The position numbers were made by a program, and so were the translations under genes. Below, piece by piece: positions 46,441 to 55,134 of a stretch of 64,000 nt of DNA. The notes beneath the pieces were generated by a model. It was not told the origin of the DNA. It saw only the letters and a list, made by a program, of their open reading frames with translations, and searched no databases. The stretch's first letter is position 1. The number at the start of each line of letters is the position of its first letter. The stretch is from NCBI RefSeq assembly GCF_016464015.1, contig NZ_JACDXT010000048.1, positions 1 to 64,000 on the forward strand. The letters run 5' to 3'. The stretch is from Psychrobacter sp. bablab_jr014 (lineage in GTDB: Bacteria > Pseudomonadota > Gammaproteobacteria > Pseudomonadales > Moraxellaceae).

Positions 46441-46908
46441 TTACGCACCTTCTGGCGTATGTCCGACGCTGTTTTCTAGTGCGAGCAAAGCGCGGCGCTC
46501 ACTATCCGACCAAGGCAGTTTTTGCGTGGCACTATTGTTTAAACGGACTACTACCGACTCTGCTGTCGCGACAATCGCCTCTTGCGCCACACTGTAATAA
46601 CTGTAGGCGACCGTCATACTGGTCGTGCCCAAACGCTGACAGCGTACGCCTATCAGCAGCGTGTCTGGGTAGGTCACTGGACGCAGATACTGACAGCTCG
46701 ACTGCGCCAAAACAGTCACCATATCCCCATCAAACATACCGAGCGCTTGTAAATAGGTGATACGTGCCGACTCAGCGTAACGGTAATACACCACATTGTT
46801 TAAATGATTAAAGGCATCCATCTCACCCCATTGCATCATTTGCTGATGGACAACAGGATACGCACTTAGGGCGTCAGGAGCGGGTTTCTCAAAAGTGGAA
46901 GCTTGCAT
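46441..46908 (-). CDS. Acyl-CoA thioesterase, 4HBT hotdog family
   Basis: 155 residues. Single hotdog domain with the 4HBT signature QWGEMDAFNHLNNVVYYRYAESARITYL, in which the Asp of MDAFNHLNN is the likely catalytic residue, and QSSCQYLRPVTYPDTLLIGVRC in the second half. Cytoplasmic. Members hydrolyse short or medium acyl-CoA or aromatic acyl-CoA; the substrate here is unknown. Ends opposite ribBA at a shared terminator. Confidence 0.85.
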   Translation of the reverse strand: MQASTFEKPAPDALSAYPVVHQQMMQWGEMDAFNHLNNVVYYRYAESARITYLQALGMFDGDMVTVLAQSSCQYLRPVTYPDTLLIGVRCQRLGTTSMTVAYSYYSVAQEAIVATAESVVVRLNNSATQKLPWSDSERRALLALENSVGHTPEGA

Positions 46909-46985
46909 GGTTATCCCTATTATTTATCGGTTCATCTTATTGGGCGATGGTAAAAATAATTGCCACAGTAACGCGCGTAGTCTTG

Positions 46986-47942
46986 TTAACGTTTAGGATC
47001 AGCCAATACTTGGCTGGTTAACAATGCCGTGGTGGTTGGCGCAGCAGCAATGAGTGTCTCCAAACTTTGTGACACATCAGCAAGACGCTTGGGCGCGGGC
47101 AATGCCGAGAGATTAGACAGGCGCTCTGTGCTGCTTTTTGCTGTACTTGCGCCCACATCGCTTTGGGCGGTTTGCCTTGGCATGTCTGTGCTATTAGCGT
47201 TTGTTGATACCAATAATGGACGTAATTGCGACTGCGCTTGGGATAAATAACTGACCAGCTGGTCTTTATTATGCATATTGCTCGATTGCATGGCCAAATT
47301 TAAGGTCATAATGATTTCAGAAATCGTCATGTCACGTGCCGTTATTGGCGCTGATAAGTTGTTTGCGTCAGTGCGACCTATTAACCGCCTTTGGGTGTGT
47401 AAGTAGTTTTGGATATTTTGAATGGCTAAATTTTGTAGCGCCCAAGGGCTGGACTGTGATGCTTTGGCTTGTAGGCGCTCAATATCTTTTACCAGACTTT
47501 GGCGCAGCACAATCGTCAATGCAGGCGCAATCTCATTGCTGCTTTGCGACAGCTGCCACTGCAGACCACGCAACAGCTCAATGGCAGCATCATAATCATT
47601 ATCCAGCAGCAGCTTGTCCACGGTTTTTATTTGAATGCGTAATAATGCCAACTGATTTTGTGCTTGACTGCTCGGCGCAACGCTTGGCGCAGGGGCGCTG
47701 GCCTGACTGATAGCAAACAAGCGATCGTCCATATCGTTCAAGCGTCCAATCACTTGCTCGTTACTCTGTAAGCGATTATCCATTTGCCGTTCAAAGCGCT
47801 GCTGACTGACATACAGCCAAACGATAGACGCCAGCAATATCAATATAACCAGCCACTGCAAGCGCAGCAGCAAGCTGGTTGCTTGTCGTCGCTGTTGACC
47901 CGCAGATGGGTTATTTGAGGAAGGGTTAGACTGCATAGACAT
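46986..47942 (-). CDS. hemX: HemX-like membrane-anchored protein
   Basis: 318 residues. One transmembrane helix near the N-terminus (about 27-46, LRLQWLVILILLASIVWLYV) followed by a coiled-coil region and a mostly helical periplasmic part. The position directly after hemC and hemD, together with ALLRIQIKTVDKLLLDNDYDAAIELLRGLQW and LAIQNIQNYLHTQR, identifies the HemX type, often annotated as uroporphyrinogen-III C-methyltransferase but lacking any methyltransferase fold. Its function is not established. Between hemD and this gene lies a truncated repeat, copy 3. Confidence 0.8.
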   Translation of the reverse strand: MSMQSNPSSNNPSAGQQRRQATSLLLRLQWLVILILLASIVWLYVSQQRFERQMDNRLQSNEQVIGRLNDMDDRLFAISQASAPAPSVAPSSQAQNQLALLRIQIKTVDKLLLDNDYDAAIELLRGLQWQLSQSSNEIAPALTIVLRQSLVKDIERLQAKASQSSPWALQNLAIQNIQNYLHTQRRLIGRTDANNLSAPITARDMTISEIIMTLNLAMQSSNMHNKDQLVSYLSQAQSQLRPLLVSTNANSTDMPRQTAQSDVGASTAKSSTERLSNLSALPAPKRLADVSQSLETLIAAAPTTTALLTSQVLADPKR

Positions 47943-47973
47943 AGCGACTTACCATAGTATATTGTGTCAAACC

Positions 47974-48036
47974 GACACCGTTTGCCAAAAATTTAGCCCA
48001 TTTAATCTTAAGCATTTAAATTAAAGACACGTCCTA
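47974..48036. repeat. Truncated inverted copy (copy 3) of the TA-flanked repeat, after hemD
   Basis: On the minus strand it starts TAGGACGTGTCTTTAATT and continues through GGGCTAAATTTTTGGCAAAC to GGTGTC, matching the left 70 or so bases of copies 1 and 2 with small changes, and then ends. It is in the opposite orientation to those copies. The first three bases TAG are the stop codon of hemD (48034-48036). Confidence 0.7.
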
Positions 48037-48840
48037 ACGGCCTGCTGACTGTAATGTCTGATAAATGTGCTGAGGTGTCAATTCATGTATCAGTACACAA
48101 GACAGCTGTTGCGCTTGTAACAAGGCTTGCAAGCGTACGCCCAGCACCAAGTAGCGAAAGTCATTCAACGGTTCACGTACCACTTGCGCCCAATGCGTAA
48201 ACGCGGCGCCACTACTGATCAGCACCCACGGCTTGTACGTCATACCTGTTTCTTGAGCGCGACTGTTATGCGCGATGCACCAAGCGCGGTACTGTGCGAA
48301 CGCTTCTGTAGGCAATGTGCGCGCATACCACGCAATGCTATCTACTTGTATACCGCGTGCTTGTAAGTCATCGCTCAACAGCCTTCTGCCACCATGACCA
48401 CGCCATATCAGCACCCGCGCACCCGCTTGCAAGCCTGCCAGCTCAGGCATGGCAATGAGTCCCTCATTACTGCTTACCGCTGGCGTTATCAGCTTTGAGG
48501 CAGTTAATAAAGGGTCTTGTTTTAATACCATCAGTGTCCGCCCACCAACCGCGATTACGGTGCGTCTGTGCTGTGCTGGCGGTAATATCTTTAGCGCCGC
48601 CAAGCCATATTCTGCCGCTGTCGGACTAATCACCACCAAGGCATCATACGCGCCTGCCAACCACGCCTGCATATAGCCATGCTCATCACGACCAATCGTA
48701 CAAGGGGTGAGTGCCAGCATGGGCAACGCCACGACTTCGATACCACGCGCCGTCAAATAGTCACTAAGCGCGCCTGCACGCTCATCAGGACGCGTATTAA
48801 TGAATATAGGCGCAGCGTGTTTGATGTCATGAGTCGCCAT
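48034..48840 (-). CDS. hemD: Uroporphyrinogen-III synthase
   Basis: 268 residues. Cyclises hydroxymethylbilane to uroporphyrinogen III in haem synthesis. As usual the sequence is poorly conserved. The family pattern INTRPDERAGALSDYLTARGIEVVALPML, then YDALVVISPTAAEYGL, IAVGGRTLMVL and VLIWRGHGGRRLLSDDLQARG and LISSGAAFTHWAQVV is clear. It starts 60 bases after hemC. Its stop codon TAG comes from the truncated repeat copy 3. Confidence 0.9.
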   Translation of the reverse strand: MATHDIKHAAPIFINTRPDERAGALSDYLTARGIEVVALPMLALTPCTIGRDEHGYMQAWLAGAYDALVVISPTAAEYGLAALKILPPAQHRRTVIAVGGRTLMVLKQDPLLTASKLITPAVSSNEGLIAMPELAGLQAGARVLIWRGHGGRRLLSDDLQARGIQVDSIAWYARTLPTEAFAQYRAWCIAHNSRAQETGMTYKPWVLISSGAAFTHWAQVVREPLNDFRYLVLGVRLQALLQAQQLSCVLIHELTPQHIYQTLQSAGR

Positions 48841-48900
48841 GGGTTACCTGCCCATCCTTTCGCAAAAGTACAGTAAGAATACAGTACAGTGACAGCGTGC

Positions 48901-49905
48901 TTAATCGTGGCTCAGTGCGCTCAAAATCGCACCTGCGCCTTGGTTCAATAGCTGCTCCGCCACGTCAATACCCAGCTGGTTGGCCTGCGCTTCCATCGCG
49001 TCTTGCGTCCCACTTAACGTTACACGTGATTCTGCCTTGAGCAATACGCTACCATCCGCCTCGCCCACACGTCCACGCAGCCAAAGCTCGGTCGTTGGGG
49101 CAGCGCTGTCACTGTCAGCAGTTTTGGTCTCAAGTACCGAAAATGCTGCAATCGGTACTTGGCAGCCGCCTTCTAGATGGCGGTTTAGCGCCCGCTCTGC
49201 GATTAAACGTATACGTGCTTCATTATCATTGAGAGGTGCAAGCAAGTTTAAGACGTCATTATCGTCTTCGCGGCATTCAATCGCCAGCGCCCCTTGACCT
49301 ACTGCAGGCAAGCAGACATCCACATCCAGCTCGCCACGAATACGCGCCTCTAAGCCAATGCGCTTGAGTCCACTGGTCGCAAGGATAATGGCATCGTACT
49401 CACCAGCGTCGAGCTTTGATAGACGGGTGCCCACATTGCCGCGTAGGGTTTTAATCTGTAAGTCAGGACGGTGCGCTTTGATTTGGCATTGACGACGTAG
49501 GCTGGAGGTGCCCAGTATTGCCCCTTCTGGCAGTGCTTCAAGATTCTCGTAGGTATTGGACACAAAGGCATCGGTTGGCGCTTCACGTTCACAGTACGCA
49601 CCCAGCAGTAAGCCCTCGGGTAGATGCATCGGCACATCTTTTAACGAATGTACCGCAATATCGGCCTGTCCGTCATACATTGCTTGCTCAAGCTCTTTTA
49701 CGAACAAGCCTTTACCGCCGATTTTTGCCAGCGGCGTATCTAAAATTTTGTCACCCTTAGTGACAATTTTGAGCAGCTTAATGGTCAGCGTCGGGTACAA
49801 TGCCAACAGGCGGTCGCGGATATGCTCGGCTTGCCATAGTGCCAAAGGACTTTGGCGCGTGGCGATGGTTAATGTGGTTAGCGTAGGCTTTTTTTGGGTA
49901 CTCAT
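48901..49905 (-). CDS. hemC: Porphobilinogen deaminase (hydroxymethylbilane synthase)
   Basis: 334 residues. Polymerises four porphobilinogens. [48 protein letters not shown] and [12 protein letters not shown] are conserved, and the dipyrromethane cofactor Cys lies in [14 protein letters not shown] 49905 with GAGG upstream is chosen over the TTG at 49917. First gene of hemC-hemD-hemX, next to algR/algZ, an arrangement also seen in Pseudomonas. Confidence 0.96.
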   Translation of the reverse strand: MSTQKKPTLTTLTIATRQSPLALWQAEHIRDRLLALYPTLTIKLLKIVTKGDKILDTPLAKIGGKGLFVKELEQAMYDGQADIAVHSLKDVPMHLPEGLLLGAYCEREAPTDAFVSNTYENLEALPEGAILGTSSLRRQCQIKAHRPDLQIKTLRGNVGTRLSKLDAGEYDAIILATSGLKRIGLEARIRGELDVDVCLPAVGQGALAIECREDDNDVLNLLAPLNDNEARIRLIAERALNRHLEGGCQVPIAAFSVLETKTADSDSAAPTTELWLRGRVGEADGSVLLKAESRVTLSGTQDAMEAQANQLGIDVAEQLLNQGAGAILSALSHD

Positions 49906-49963
49906 GACAGGCCTCAATAACAGTGCATAGTGAGCAACAGTAAAATAGATAAAGACAAAAAAA

Positions 49964-49992
49964 TACCCCTATTTAAGCATAAATAAGGGGTA
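49964..49992 (-). terminator. Terminator of algR
   Basis: On the minus strand TACCCCTTATTTA, loop TGCT, TAAATAGGGGTA followed by seven Ts. One unpaired base in the stem. Lies 50 bases after the algR stop. Confidence 0.8.
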
Positions 49993-50041
49993 GATGATAT
50001 GTAGAGATAACAAAGCAGAAATTACTGGAAGTACAAGCAAG

Positions 50042-50779
50042 CTACATGTTTTGTATTTTATCACGCAGTGCAGGCAAGTGGCGGCGGCTGACGGCCAGCG
50101 TTTCATCAATGCCTTTAAAGCGCACTTGATACTGTCCTGTATCCACGGTTTCTAAATAATCCAAATAGCTTAGATTGATAATCGCATTACGGTGTACACG
50201 GAACAGGCGCTCACCAAACTCTTGCTCCAGCTCTTTTAGCGTATCATCAATCAGTACAATGCCATCTTTGTGGCGTACTTTGACGTACTTTTGGTCGGCA
50301 GTGAAATAAAACACATCTTTTAAGCTAATCAGCTCCACTCCGCGATGGGTACGCGCTGCAATATGCTCACGTACAGGACGGGCGGTTGGGTCTTCAAGCT
50401 TACGAATTTCGTTCAATTGCGCCGCATTTAAGTTTTTTGCTGTACTAAGCGCTTCAATCAATTCATCTTTGTTGGCAGGCTTGAGCAAATACCCGATCGC
50501 ATTGGCTTTAAAGGCAGCAATGGCGTAATGGTCATAGGCTGTCACAAAGATAACCGCTGGCGGGTGTTCGAGCGCGTTTAACGCTTGTGCGCAGCGCACC
50601 CCGTCCATTTCAGGCATTCTGATATCTAATAAAATCACATCGGGCTGCTTGGCCTTTACCACACTAATAGCCTCGGCACCTGTAGTCGCCTGCGCAACCA
50701 CCTCGTGACCTGATTCTTGTACAATTCTGACCAAGCGCTCACGCGCAAGTGGCTCATCATCACAAACTACAATCCGCAT
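50042..50779 (-). CDS. algR: LytTR family response regulator (AlgR-like)
   Basis: 245 residues. Receiver domain about 1-120: VVCDDEPLARERLVRI, phosphoacceptor Asp-52 in VILLDIRMPEMDGVRCAQAL, FVTAYDHYAIAAFKANAIGYLLKPANKDEL. LytTR DNA-binding domain about 140-245 (VELISLKDVFYFTADQKYVKVRHKDG to FRVHRNAIINLSYLD). In Pseudomonas AlgR controls type IV pili and alginate. The gene order algZ-algR-hemC-hemD is conserved. Unlike there, 428 bases separate it from algZ. Ribosome binding site AGAGGA. Confidence 0.92.
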   Translation of the reverse strand: MRIVVCDDEPLARERLVRIVQESGHEVVAQATTGAEAISVVKAKQPDVILLDIRMPEMDGVRCAQALNALEHPPAVIFVTAYDHYAIAAFKANAIGYLLKPANKDELIEALSTAKNLNAAQLNEIRKLEDPTARPVREHIAARTHRGVELISLKDVFYFTADQKYVKVRHKDGIVLIDDTLKELEQEFGERLFRVHRNAIINLSYLDYLETVDTGQYQVRFKGIDETLAVSRRHLPALRDKIQNM

Positions 50780-50866
50780 GTAAATTCCTCTGTCCCAGCC
50801 TACCCAATATGCTTCGGCTCTTTTATCAATTAAATCTTGTGAATATTCTTATCTATACTTTACCAA

Positions 50867-50893
50867 ATAAAAAGCCCTTGCATAGCTTTTTAT
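50867..50893 (-). terminator. Weak terminator-like hairpin inside the algR-algZ gap
   Basis: ATAAAAAGC, nine-base loop, GCTTTTTAT, an exact inverted repeat with T-runs in both directions. Only two G-C pairs, so the stem is weak. Confidence 0.35.
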
Positions 50894-51015
50894 CGACAGA
50901 TACCCGCACATTTTATGAGCCTTTTTTTTAATGTCATTAGGACTCGCGTCTTGATATTGTATGGCTTCCGTCATTAAAGCGAATATAGAAAAAAATACGC
51001 TTTTCATTTTTCATT

Positions 51016-51030
51016 TGATAATGATTATTA
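51016..51030. promoter_or_regulatory. Fur box
   Basis: TGATAATGATTATTA matches the 7-1-7 Fur consensus TGATAAT-n-ATTATCA at 13 of 14 positions. It is 237 bases before algR and inside the gap with no iron gene next to it. Confidence 0.55.
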
Positions 51031-51207
51031 TCTGATTAAAGTAGGTAAGTATTGAGCCAACCAATATAGTGTAATGTTTGTGTCTGTAGCAACCAGAGAT
51101 ACCAAAAATATATCACGATTTGCTTAAGCGGTATATATGACGGATGACAGCGGTTATTTTTTTATAAAAAACAGTTAAAAATTTAAAACCATTATCATTA
51201 TTGAAGG

Positions 51208-52254
51208 CTATAAACCCACATCCTGCAATGGATAAGTGATGGTAGTAATAATATGTTCTTTGGTGATCATATTCTTGATAGTGGCGGTATCGCCAAAATA
51301 AGCCTGCAAGCGCTCCGCCTGTACCCGAAAGTTTAAGCGCTTTTGTAAATCGTGCTGCACAATAAAGGTTTTTTTGGGCAAGGTCACATTGATGATGATA
51401 CGCACCGTATGCTGGTGCCATGTGACTTCGACATTAATCACAATGGTCTCGGTCGTCACTTCAACGACATTAAAAAGTAAGCCTTCAAGTACACTTTGTA
51501 AGGTTAAGGCTGTAATGACCATATCATATAGAATATCGTCATCAGGCAAATGCCAGTAGACGATTAGCTTTTCGGACAAACGGATTGACTCAATCGCCAG
51601 ATAATCCTCACACAGTGCCACTTCCTCTTCAAAACTAATCTCTTGAATACCGCTAAAGCTTGCTCGAAATAAGGAAGAGATGTTTTGAAGTAAGTTGGCG
51701 GCTTTTTGCGGATTGGTCTCGATCAAGCCATTTAAACTATTAATGGTATTAAAGAAAAAATGTGGTGCCAATCGCGCTTTAATAATATCATTTTGGGCGG
51801 TCAGTTTTTGTTCAAAGGATTGGTTGAGTGCAGACAGCTCACGGTAGCTACGTACAAAGTATAATAAAAACAAAAACGTAAAGCCGCCAGTAATGACCAT
51901 CATCAGACCAACGGTTAAAATAAAGTTCGCAAGCGCATACTGCGTAAGGCCGATATTGATCATAAGTAGCAGCATCACCACTGTCCAAAACGCGGCGCTG
52001 GTTACCATGATTATTATGACAGTGATACTGACTTTAATGATGCTCATCTGCTTGATAATCGGGCGTAAATAGTCAATGAGATAAACGGCAGGAATGACGG
52101 TTAGAGCATTTCTAATAAAACGCGCAACAAAGCGCGTGATAAAGTCCAACCAAGTGTTCAAATCTTGGCGGTCTATCACGGTAACGAATAAAGACCAAAA
52201 AAATAAGTAGAGTAGCCATCGCCAAGGTGAAATCATCTGCATGAGCCTAGGCAT
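51208..52254 (-). CDS. algZ: LytS/AlgZ-type membrane sensor kinase with degenerate ATP-binding domain
   Basis: 348 residues with the chosen start. Four to five transmembrane helices (about 10-135), then a His_kinase domain with the phosphoacceptor block KARLAPHFFFNTINSLNGLIE (His-165) and EDYLAIESIRLSEKL. The ATPase part is altered: the N-box, normally LQPLVENAIKHG, reads LQSVLEGLLFNV with Gly at the Asn position (258), and no DNGxG motif follows. The frame opens at 52359, but this would overlap argH and its promoter; ATG 52254 has TAGAG six bases upstream. Partner of algR by gene order. Whether it phosphorylates AlgR is doubtful from sequence. Confidence 0.78.
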   Translation of the reverse strand: MPRLMQMISPWRWLLYLFFWSLFVTVIDRQDLNTWLDFITRFVARFIRNALTVIPAVYLIDYLRPIIKQMSIIKVSITVIIIMVTSAAFWTVVMLLLMINIGLTQYALANFILTVGLMMVITGGFTFLFLLYFVRSYRELSALNQSFEQKLTAQNDIIKARLAPHFFFNTINSLNGLIETNPQKAANLLQNISSLFRASFSGIQEISFEEEVALCEDYLAIESIRLSEKLIVYWHLPDDDILYDMVITALTLQSVLEGLLFNVVEVTTETIVINVEVTWHQHTVRIIINVTLPKKTFIVQHDLQKRLNFRVQAERLQAYFGDTATIKNMITKEHIITTITYPLQDVGL

Positions 52255-52299
52255 AAAAAACTCTAGACGCTCAGCTAGTAAGGCAACCTCATCCTTTGC

Positions 52300-52305
52300 T
52301 ATACT
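52300..52305 (+). promoter_or_regulatory. Candidate -10 box of argH
   Basis: TATACT, 36 bases upstream of the argH ATG. No good -35. It lies between the chosen algZ start and argH. Confidence 0.35.
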
Positions 52306-52340
52306 GGAGCTCTTATTTTTTTGACTTGTATTAGACCAAT

Positions 52341-53834
52341 ATGAATGCCACTTCTTCAAATCCTAATAATCCCAAGCAAGATAAAAGTTCAGCTGTTTCT
52401 GATTCTAGCATGAATACCTCACCAGCAGACAAGTCCAGTACAAGTGTCGGACAACAAATGTGGGGTGGGCGTTTTAGCGAAGCCACCGACAGTTTTGTTG
52501 CCGCATTTACCGCCTCGGTCGGCTTTGATCAGCGCTTTGCCCGCCACGACATCGAAGGCTCTATCGCGCATGCCACCATGCTAAAAGAATGCCAAATCCT
52601 GAGCGAAGAAGACGTTGCGACCATTATTGACGGTCTAAAACAAGTCTTGGCTGAGATTGAAGCGGGCGAGTTTAATTGGTCAGTGACCCTAGAAGACGTA
52701 CACATGAATGTCGAATCGCGTCTGACCGATATCGTCGGTGCGGTCGGCAAAAAACTGCACACAGGTCGTAGCCGTAATGACCAAGTGGCAACCGATATCC
52801 GTCTGTGGCTACGCGAAGAGACCGACAATATCATCGCGCTACTCATCCGCCTGCAACGTGGTTTATTAGGTCTGGCTGAGCAGCACACTGATACCATCAT
52901 GCCTGGCTTTACCCATTTACAGACCGCTCAGCCAGTCAGCTTCGGTCATCATGTGATGGCATGGTTTGAGATGCTGCATCGTGATACCGAGCGCTTAATT
53001 GACGCGCGCCGCCGCATCAATCAGATGCCACTTGGTAGCGCCGCGCTTGCGGGCACAACCTTCCCTATCGACCGCACCATCACTGCCGAATTGCTTGGCT
53101 TTGAAGGCATTTGCCAAAACTCACTAGACGCGGTATCTGACCGTGACTTTGCTATTGAATTTACCGCGGCGGCGTCGATTTTGATGATGCATCTGTCGCG
53201 CATGAGCGAAGAGATTATCCTATGGATGTCCGCGCAGTTTAACTTTGTACAGATTCCTGACCGTTTCTGCACAGGCTCATCGATTATGCCGCAAAAGAAA
53301 AATCCAGACGTGCCTGAGCTGGTACGCGGTAAAGCAGCGCGCGTGTTCGGTCAGTTAACAACCTTGCTCACGCTGATGAAAAACCAGCCGCTGGCGTACA
53401 ATAAAGACAACCAAGAAGACAAAGAACCGCTGTTTGATTGCGTCGATACTTTGACAGGCTCGCTGCTGGCGTTTGCTGATATGCTACCAAACATCGTCCC
53501 AAACAAGGACAGCATGCGTGAAGCGACCATGAAAGGCTACGCGACGGCGACTGACTTGGCGGATTACTTGGTACGCCGTGGTGTGGCGTTCCGTGACGCG
53601 CACGAAGTCGTTGGCAATGCCGTTGCCCTTGGCATTAAAGAAGGCGTGGATTTAAGCGACTTGTCTTTGGCGCAATTACAATCGTTCAGCGATGCGATTG
53701 GTGAGGATGTGTTTGATTACTTAACCTTAGAAGGGTCATTGGCAGCTCGTGACCACTTGGGCGGCACAGCACCAAACCAAGTGCTGCAAGCGGTCGCGCG
53801 CGCCCGTACGCGTATCGATGCCCTAGAAGCCTAG
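52341..53834 (+). CDS. argH: Argininosuccinate lyase
   Basis: 497 residues. Splits argininosuccinate to arginine and fumarate. [39 protein letters not shown] is the ArgH opening, [20 protein letters not shown] and [14 protein letters not shown] hold catalytic residues, and [20 protein letters not shown] is the superfamily signature. About 38 Ser/Asn/Thr-rich residues precede the normal start. ATG 52410 is an alternative. No clear ribosome binding site at either. A terminator hairpin follows at 53894. Confidence 0.94.
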   Translation: MNATSSNPNNPKQDKSSAVSDSSMNTSPADKSSTSVGQQMWGGRFSEATDSFVAAFTASVGFDQRFARHDIEGSIAHATMLKECQILSEEDVATIIDGLKQVLAEIEAGEFNWSVTLEDVHMNVESRLTDIVGAVGKKLHTGRSRNDQVATDIRLWLREETDNIIALLIRLQRGLLGLAEQHTDTIMPGFTHLQTAQPVSFGHHVMAWFEMLHRDTERLIDARRRINQMPLGSAALAGTTFPIDRTITAELLGFEGICQNSLDAVSDRDFAIEFTAAASILMMHLSRMSEEIILWMSAQFNFVQIPDRFCTGSSIMPQKKNPDVPELVRGKAARVFGQLTTLLTLMKNQPLAYNKDNQEDKEPLFDCVDTLTGSLLAFADMLPNIVPNKDSMREATMKGYATATDLADYLVRRGVAFRDAHEVVGNAVALGIKEGVDLSDLSLAQLQSFSDAIGEDVFDYLTLEGSLAARDHLGGTAPNQVLQAVARARTRIDALEA

Positions 53835-53893
53835 TCTCAAAACAGTATCCGTTGCATCCCAAAATATAGGCCGCAACTGGGCAATAACAGAAG

Positions 53894-53918
53894 CACCCGC
53901 CATATTGCGGGTGTTTTT
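53894..53918 (+). terminator. Terminator of argH
   Basis: CACCCGC, loop CATATT, GCGGGTGTTTTT, 59 bases after the argH stop. Confidence 0.8.
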
Positions 53919-53989
53919 ATATCCAATAATCAGGTAAAGTAATCGTTACGTATCCCCTGATAATAATTAGAGTCATAAGGAGAATAACA

Positions 53990-54283
53990 ATGGCGGAAAC
54001 TTTTAACCCCCAGAGCAACACCGTATTTTGTCGTAAATACAAGCAAGACTTGCCCAGAATGTCATACCCACCGTTTCCCAATAAGGTAGGACAAGAGCTG
54101 CAAGACACAGTGTCTGATAAGGCTTGGAAAGAGTGGCTTGAGCACCAAACCATGCTGATTAATGAAAATCATCTGAGCATGATGGACCCTGAAGCTAAGA
54201 AATTCTTGACCGAGCAGCGCAATAAGTTTTTGGACAATGAAGACTACGAACGCCCACAAGGGTGGACGCCTGAAAACAAATAA
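53990..54283 (+). CDS. yggX: Probable Fe(2+)-trafficking protein YggX
   Basis: 97 residues. [26 protein letters not shown] at the start, then [35 protein letters not shown] and the end GWTPENK are the whole YggX family pattern, including the single conserved Cys-14. YggX protects iron-sulfur proteins from oxidation and affects iron handling. Ribosome binding site AAGGAG. Monocistronic, closed by a strong terminator shared with phoU. Confidence 0.94.
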   Translation: MAETFNPQSNTVFCRKYKQDLPRMSYPPFPNKVGQELQDTVSDKAWKEWLEHQTMLINENHLSMMDPEAKKFLTEQRNKFLDNEDYERPQGWTPENK

Positions 54284-54289
54284 ACCATA

Positions 54290-54324
54290 AAAAAGGGTCT
54301 GTTAATGCTAACAGACCCTTTTTT
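54290..54324. terminator. Bidirectional terminator between yggX and phoU
   Basis: AAAAAGGGTCTGTTA, loop ATGC, TAACAGACCCTTTTTT. Long perfect stem with A- and T-runs, serving both yggX and the pst-phoU operon. Confidence 0.9.
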
Positions 54325-54334
54325 GAGGTTTGGT

Positions 54335-55057
54335 TTAATTGTCTTTTGACGCATCGACCGCTTGCTTGACGGTATGAAAATCGCTGTGGCGCACGTCTGT
54401 GCCGCTACTGATATAAATCACCAGCTCGGCGATGTTGCGCGCATGGTCGCCAATACGCTCAAGCGCGCGCAGCACCCACATCAGATTCATCACTTGTGTG
54501 ACTTGGCGCGCATCTGACATGACATACGTCATCAGCGCCCTTACCGCCGACTGGTACTCGAAGTCAACACTACCATCATCGCGCATCACTTCAAATGCTT
54601 CGTTGGCGTGTAGTTTTTCAAAAGCCAGCAGCGCATTGTGCAGCATCAAGCGTACTTGGTTGCTCAGGTGCTGTACTTCATGGTGACAATAGGTGTTGTT
54701 GTGATTGTCGGCGGCAATTTGTTTGGCCATGTGCGCAATTTTGGTCGCTTCATCGCCGATGCGCTCGATATCTACCACGCCTTTACTCATCGCCATCACG
54801 TAGCGCAAATCACGCGCGGCAGGTTGGCGACGCGCTAAGAGCAGCAAAATATGCTCATCAATTTGCACTTCCATTTGATTGATATGGCTGTCGTACTCAA
54901 TCACTTGCTCCGCTAGTGTGCTATCGCTGTCAATTAAGGCGCGCATGGCATGCGCTACCTGCTCACCCACTTGCGCGCCCATTTGCAAAAATAAGGTCGT
55001 GGTTTCTTTTAAATCATGGTCAAAGCTGGGCGAGGTGTGCGTCATTTGATGCGGCAT
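54335..55057 (-). CDS. phoU: Phosphate signalling regulator PhoU
   Basis: 240 residues, two PhoU helical domains: FLQMGAQVGEQVAHAMRALID...IDEHILLLLARRQPAARDLRYVMAMSKGVVDIERIGDEATKIA and the second with VMRDDGSVDFEYQSAVRALMTYVM and LMWVLRALERIGDHARNIAELVIYI. The ERIGDxAxxIA metal-binding repeats are seen in both. PhoU links the Pst transporter to PhoR and keeps PhoB off when phosphate is plentiful. phoB and phoR are not in the window. Last gene of pstSCAB-phoU; ribosome binding site GAGGA. Confidence 0.95.
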   Translation of the reverse strand: MPHQMTHTSPSFDHDLKETTTLFLQMGAQVGEQVAHAMRALIDSDSTLAEQVIEYDSHINQMEVQIDEHILLLLARRQPAARDLRYVMAMSKGVVDIERIGDEATKIAHMAKQIAADNHNNTYCHHEVQHLSNQVRLMLHNALLAFEKLHANEAFEVMRDDGSVDFEYQSAVRALMTYVMSDARQVTQVMNLMWVLRALERIGDHARNIAELVIYISSGTDVRHSDFHTVKQAVDASKDN

Positions 55058-55134
55058 GATGGTGTCCTCATAAGGCCAAATTAAGACAAAAAAATATGCC
55101 GCTACAGAGTGGCATCGGTAGCAATTATGGCAGC

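Larger units (their letters stand above)
50780..51207. other. Intergenic region between algR and algZ with Fur-box match and possible small RNA
   Basis: 428 bases without a credible reading frame. It contains TGATAATGATTATTA at 51016-51030, a near-perfect Fur 7-1-7 box, a weaker ATTATCATTATTG at about 51190, and a terminator-like hairpin ATAAAAAGC/GCTTTTTAT at 50867-50893. On the minus strand the order is Fur box, about 120 bases, hairpin, then 90 bases to algR. Confidence 0.5.

Noticed and set aside
51113-51421. Minus-strand frame overlapping the end of algZ and the Fur-box gap
   Set aside because: Out of frame with algZ and with no start signal; looks like a shadow frame running past the algZ stop.
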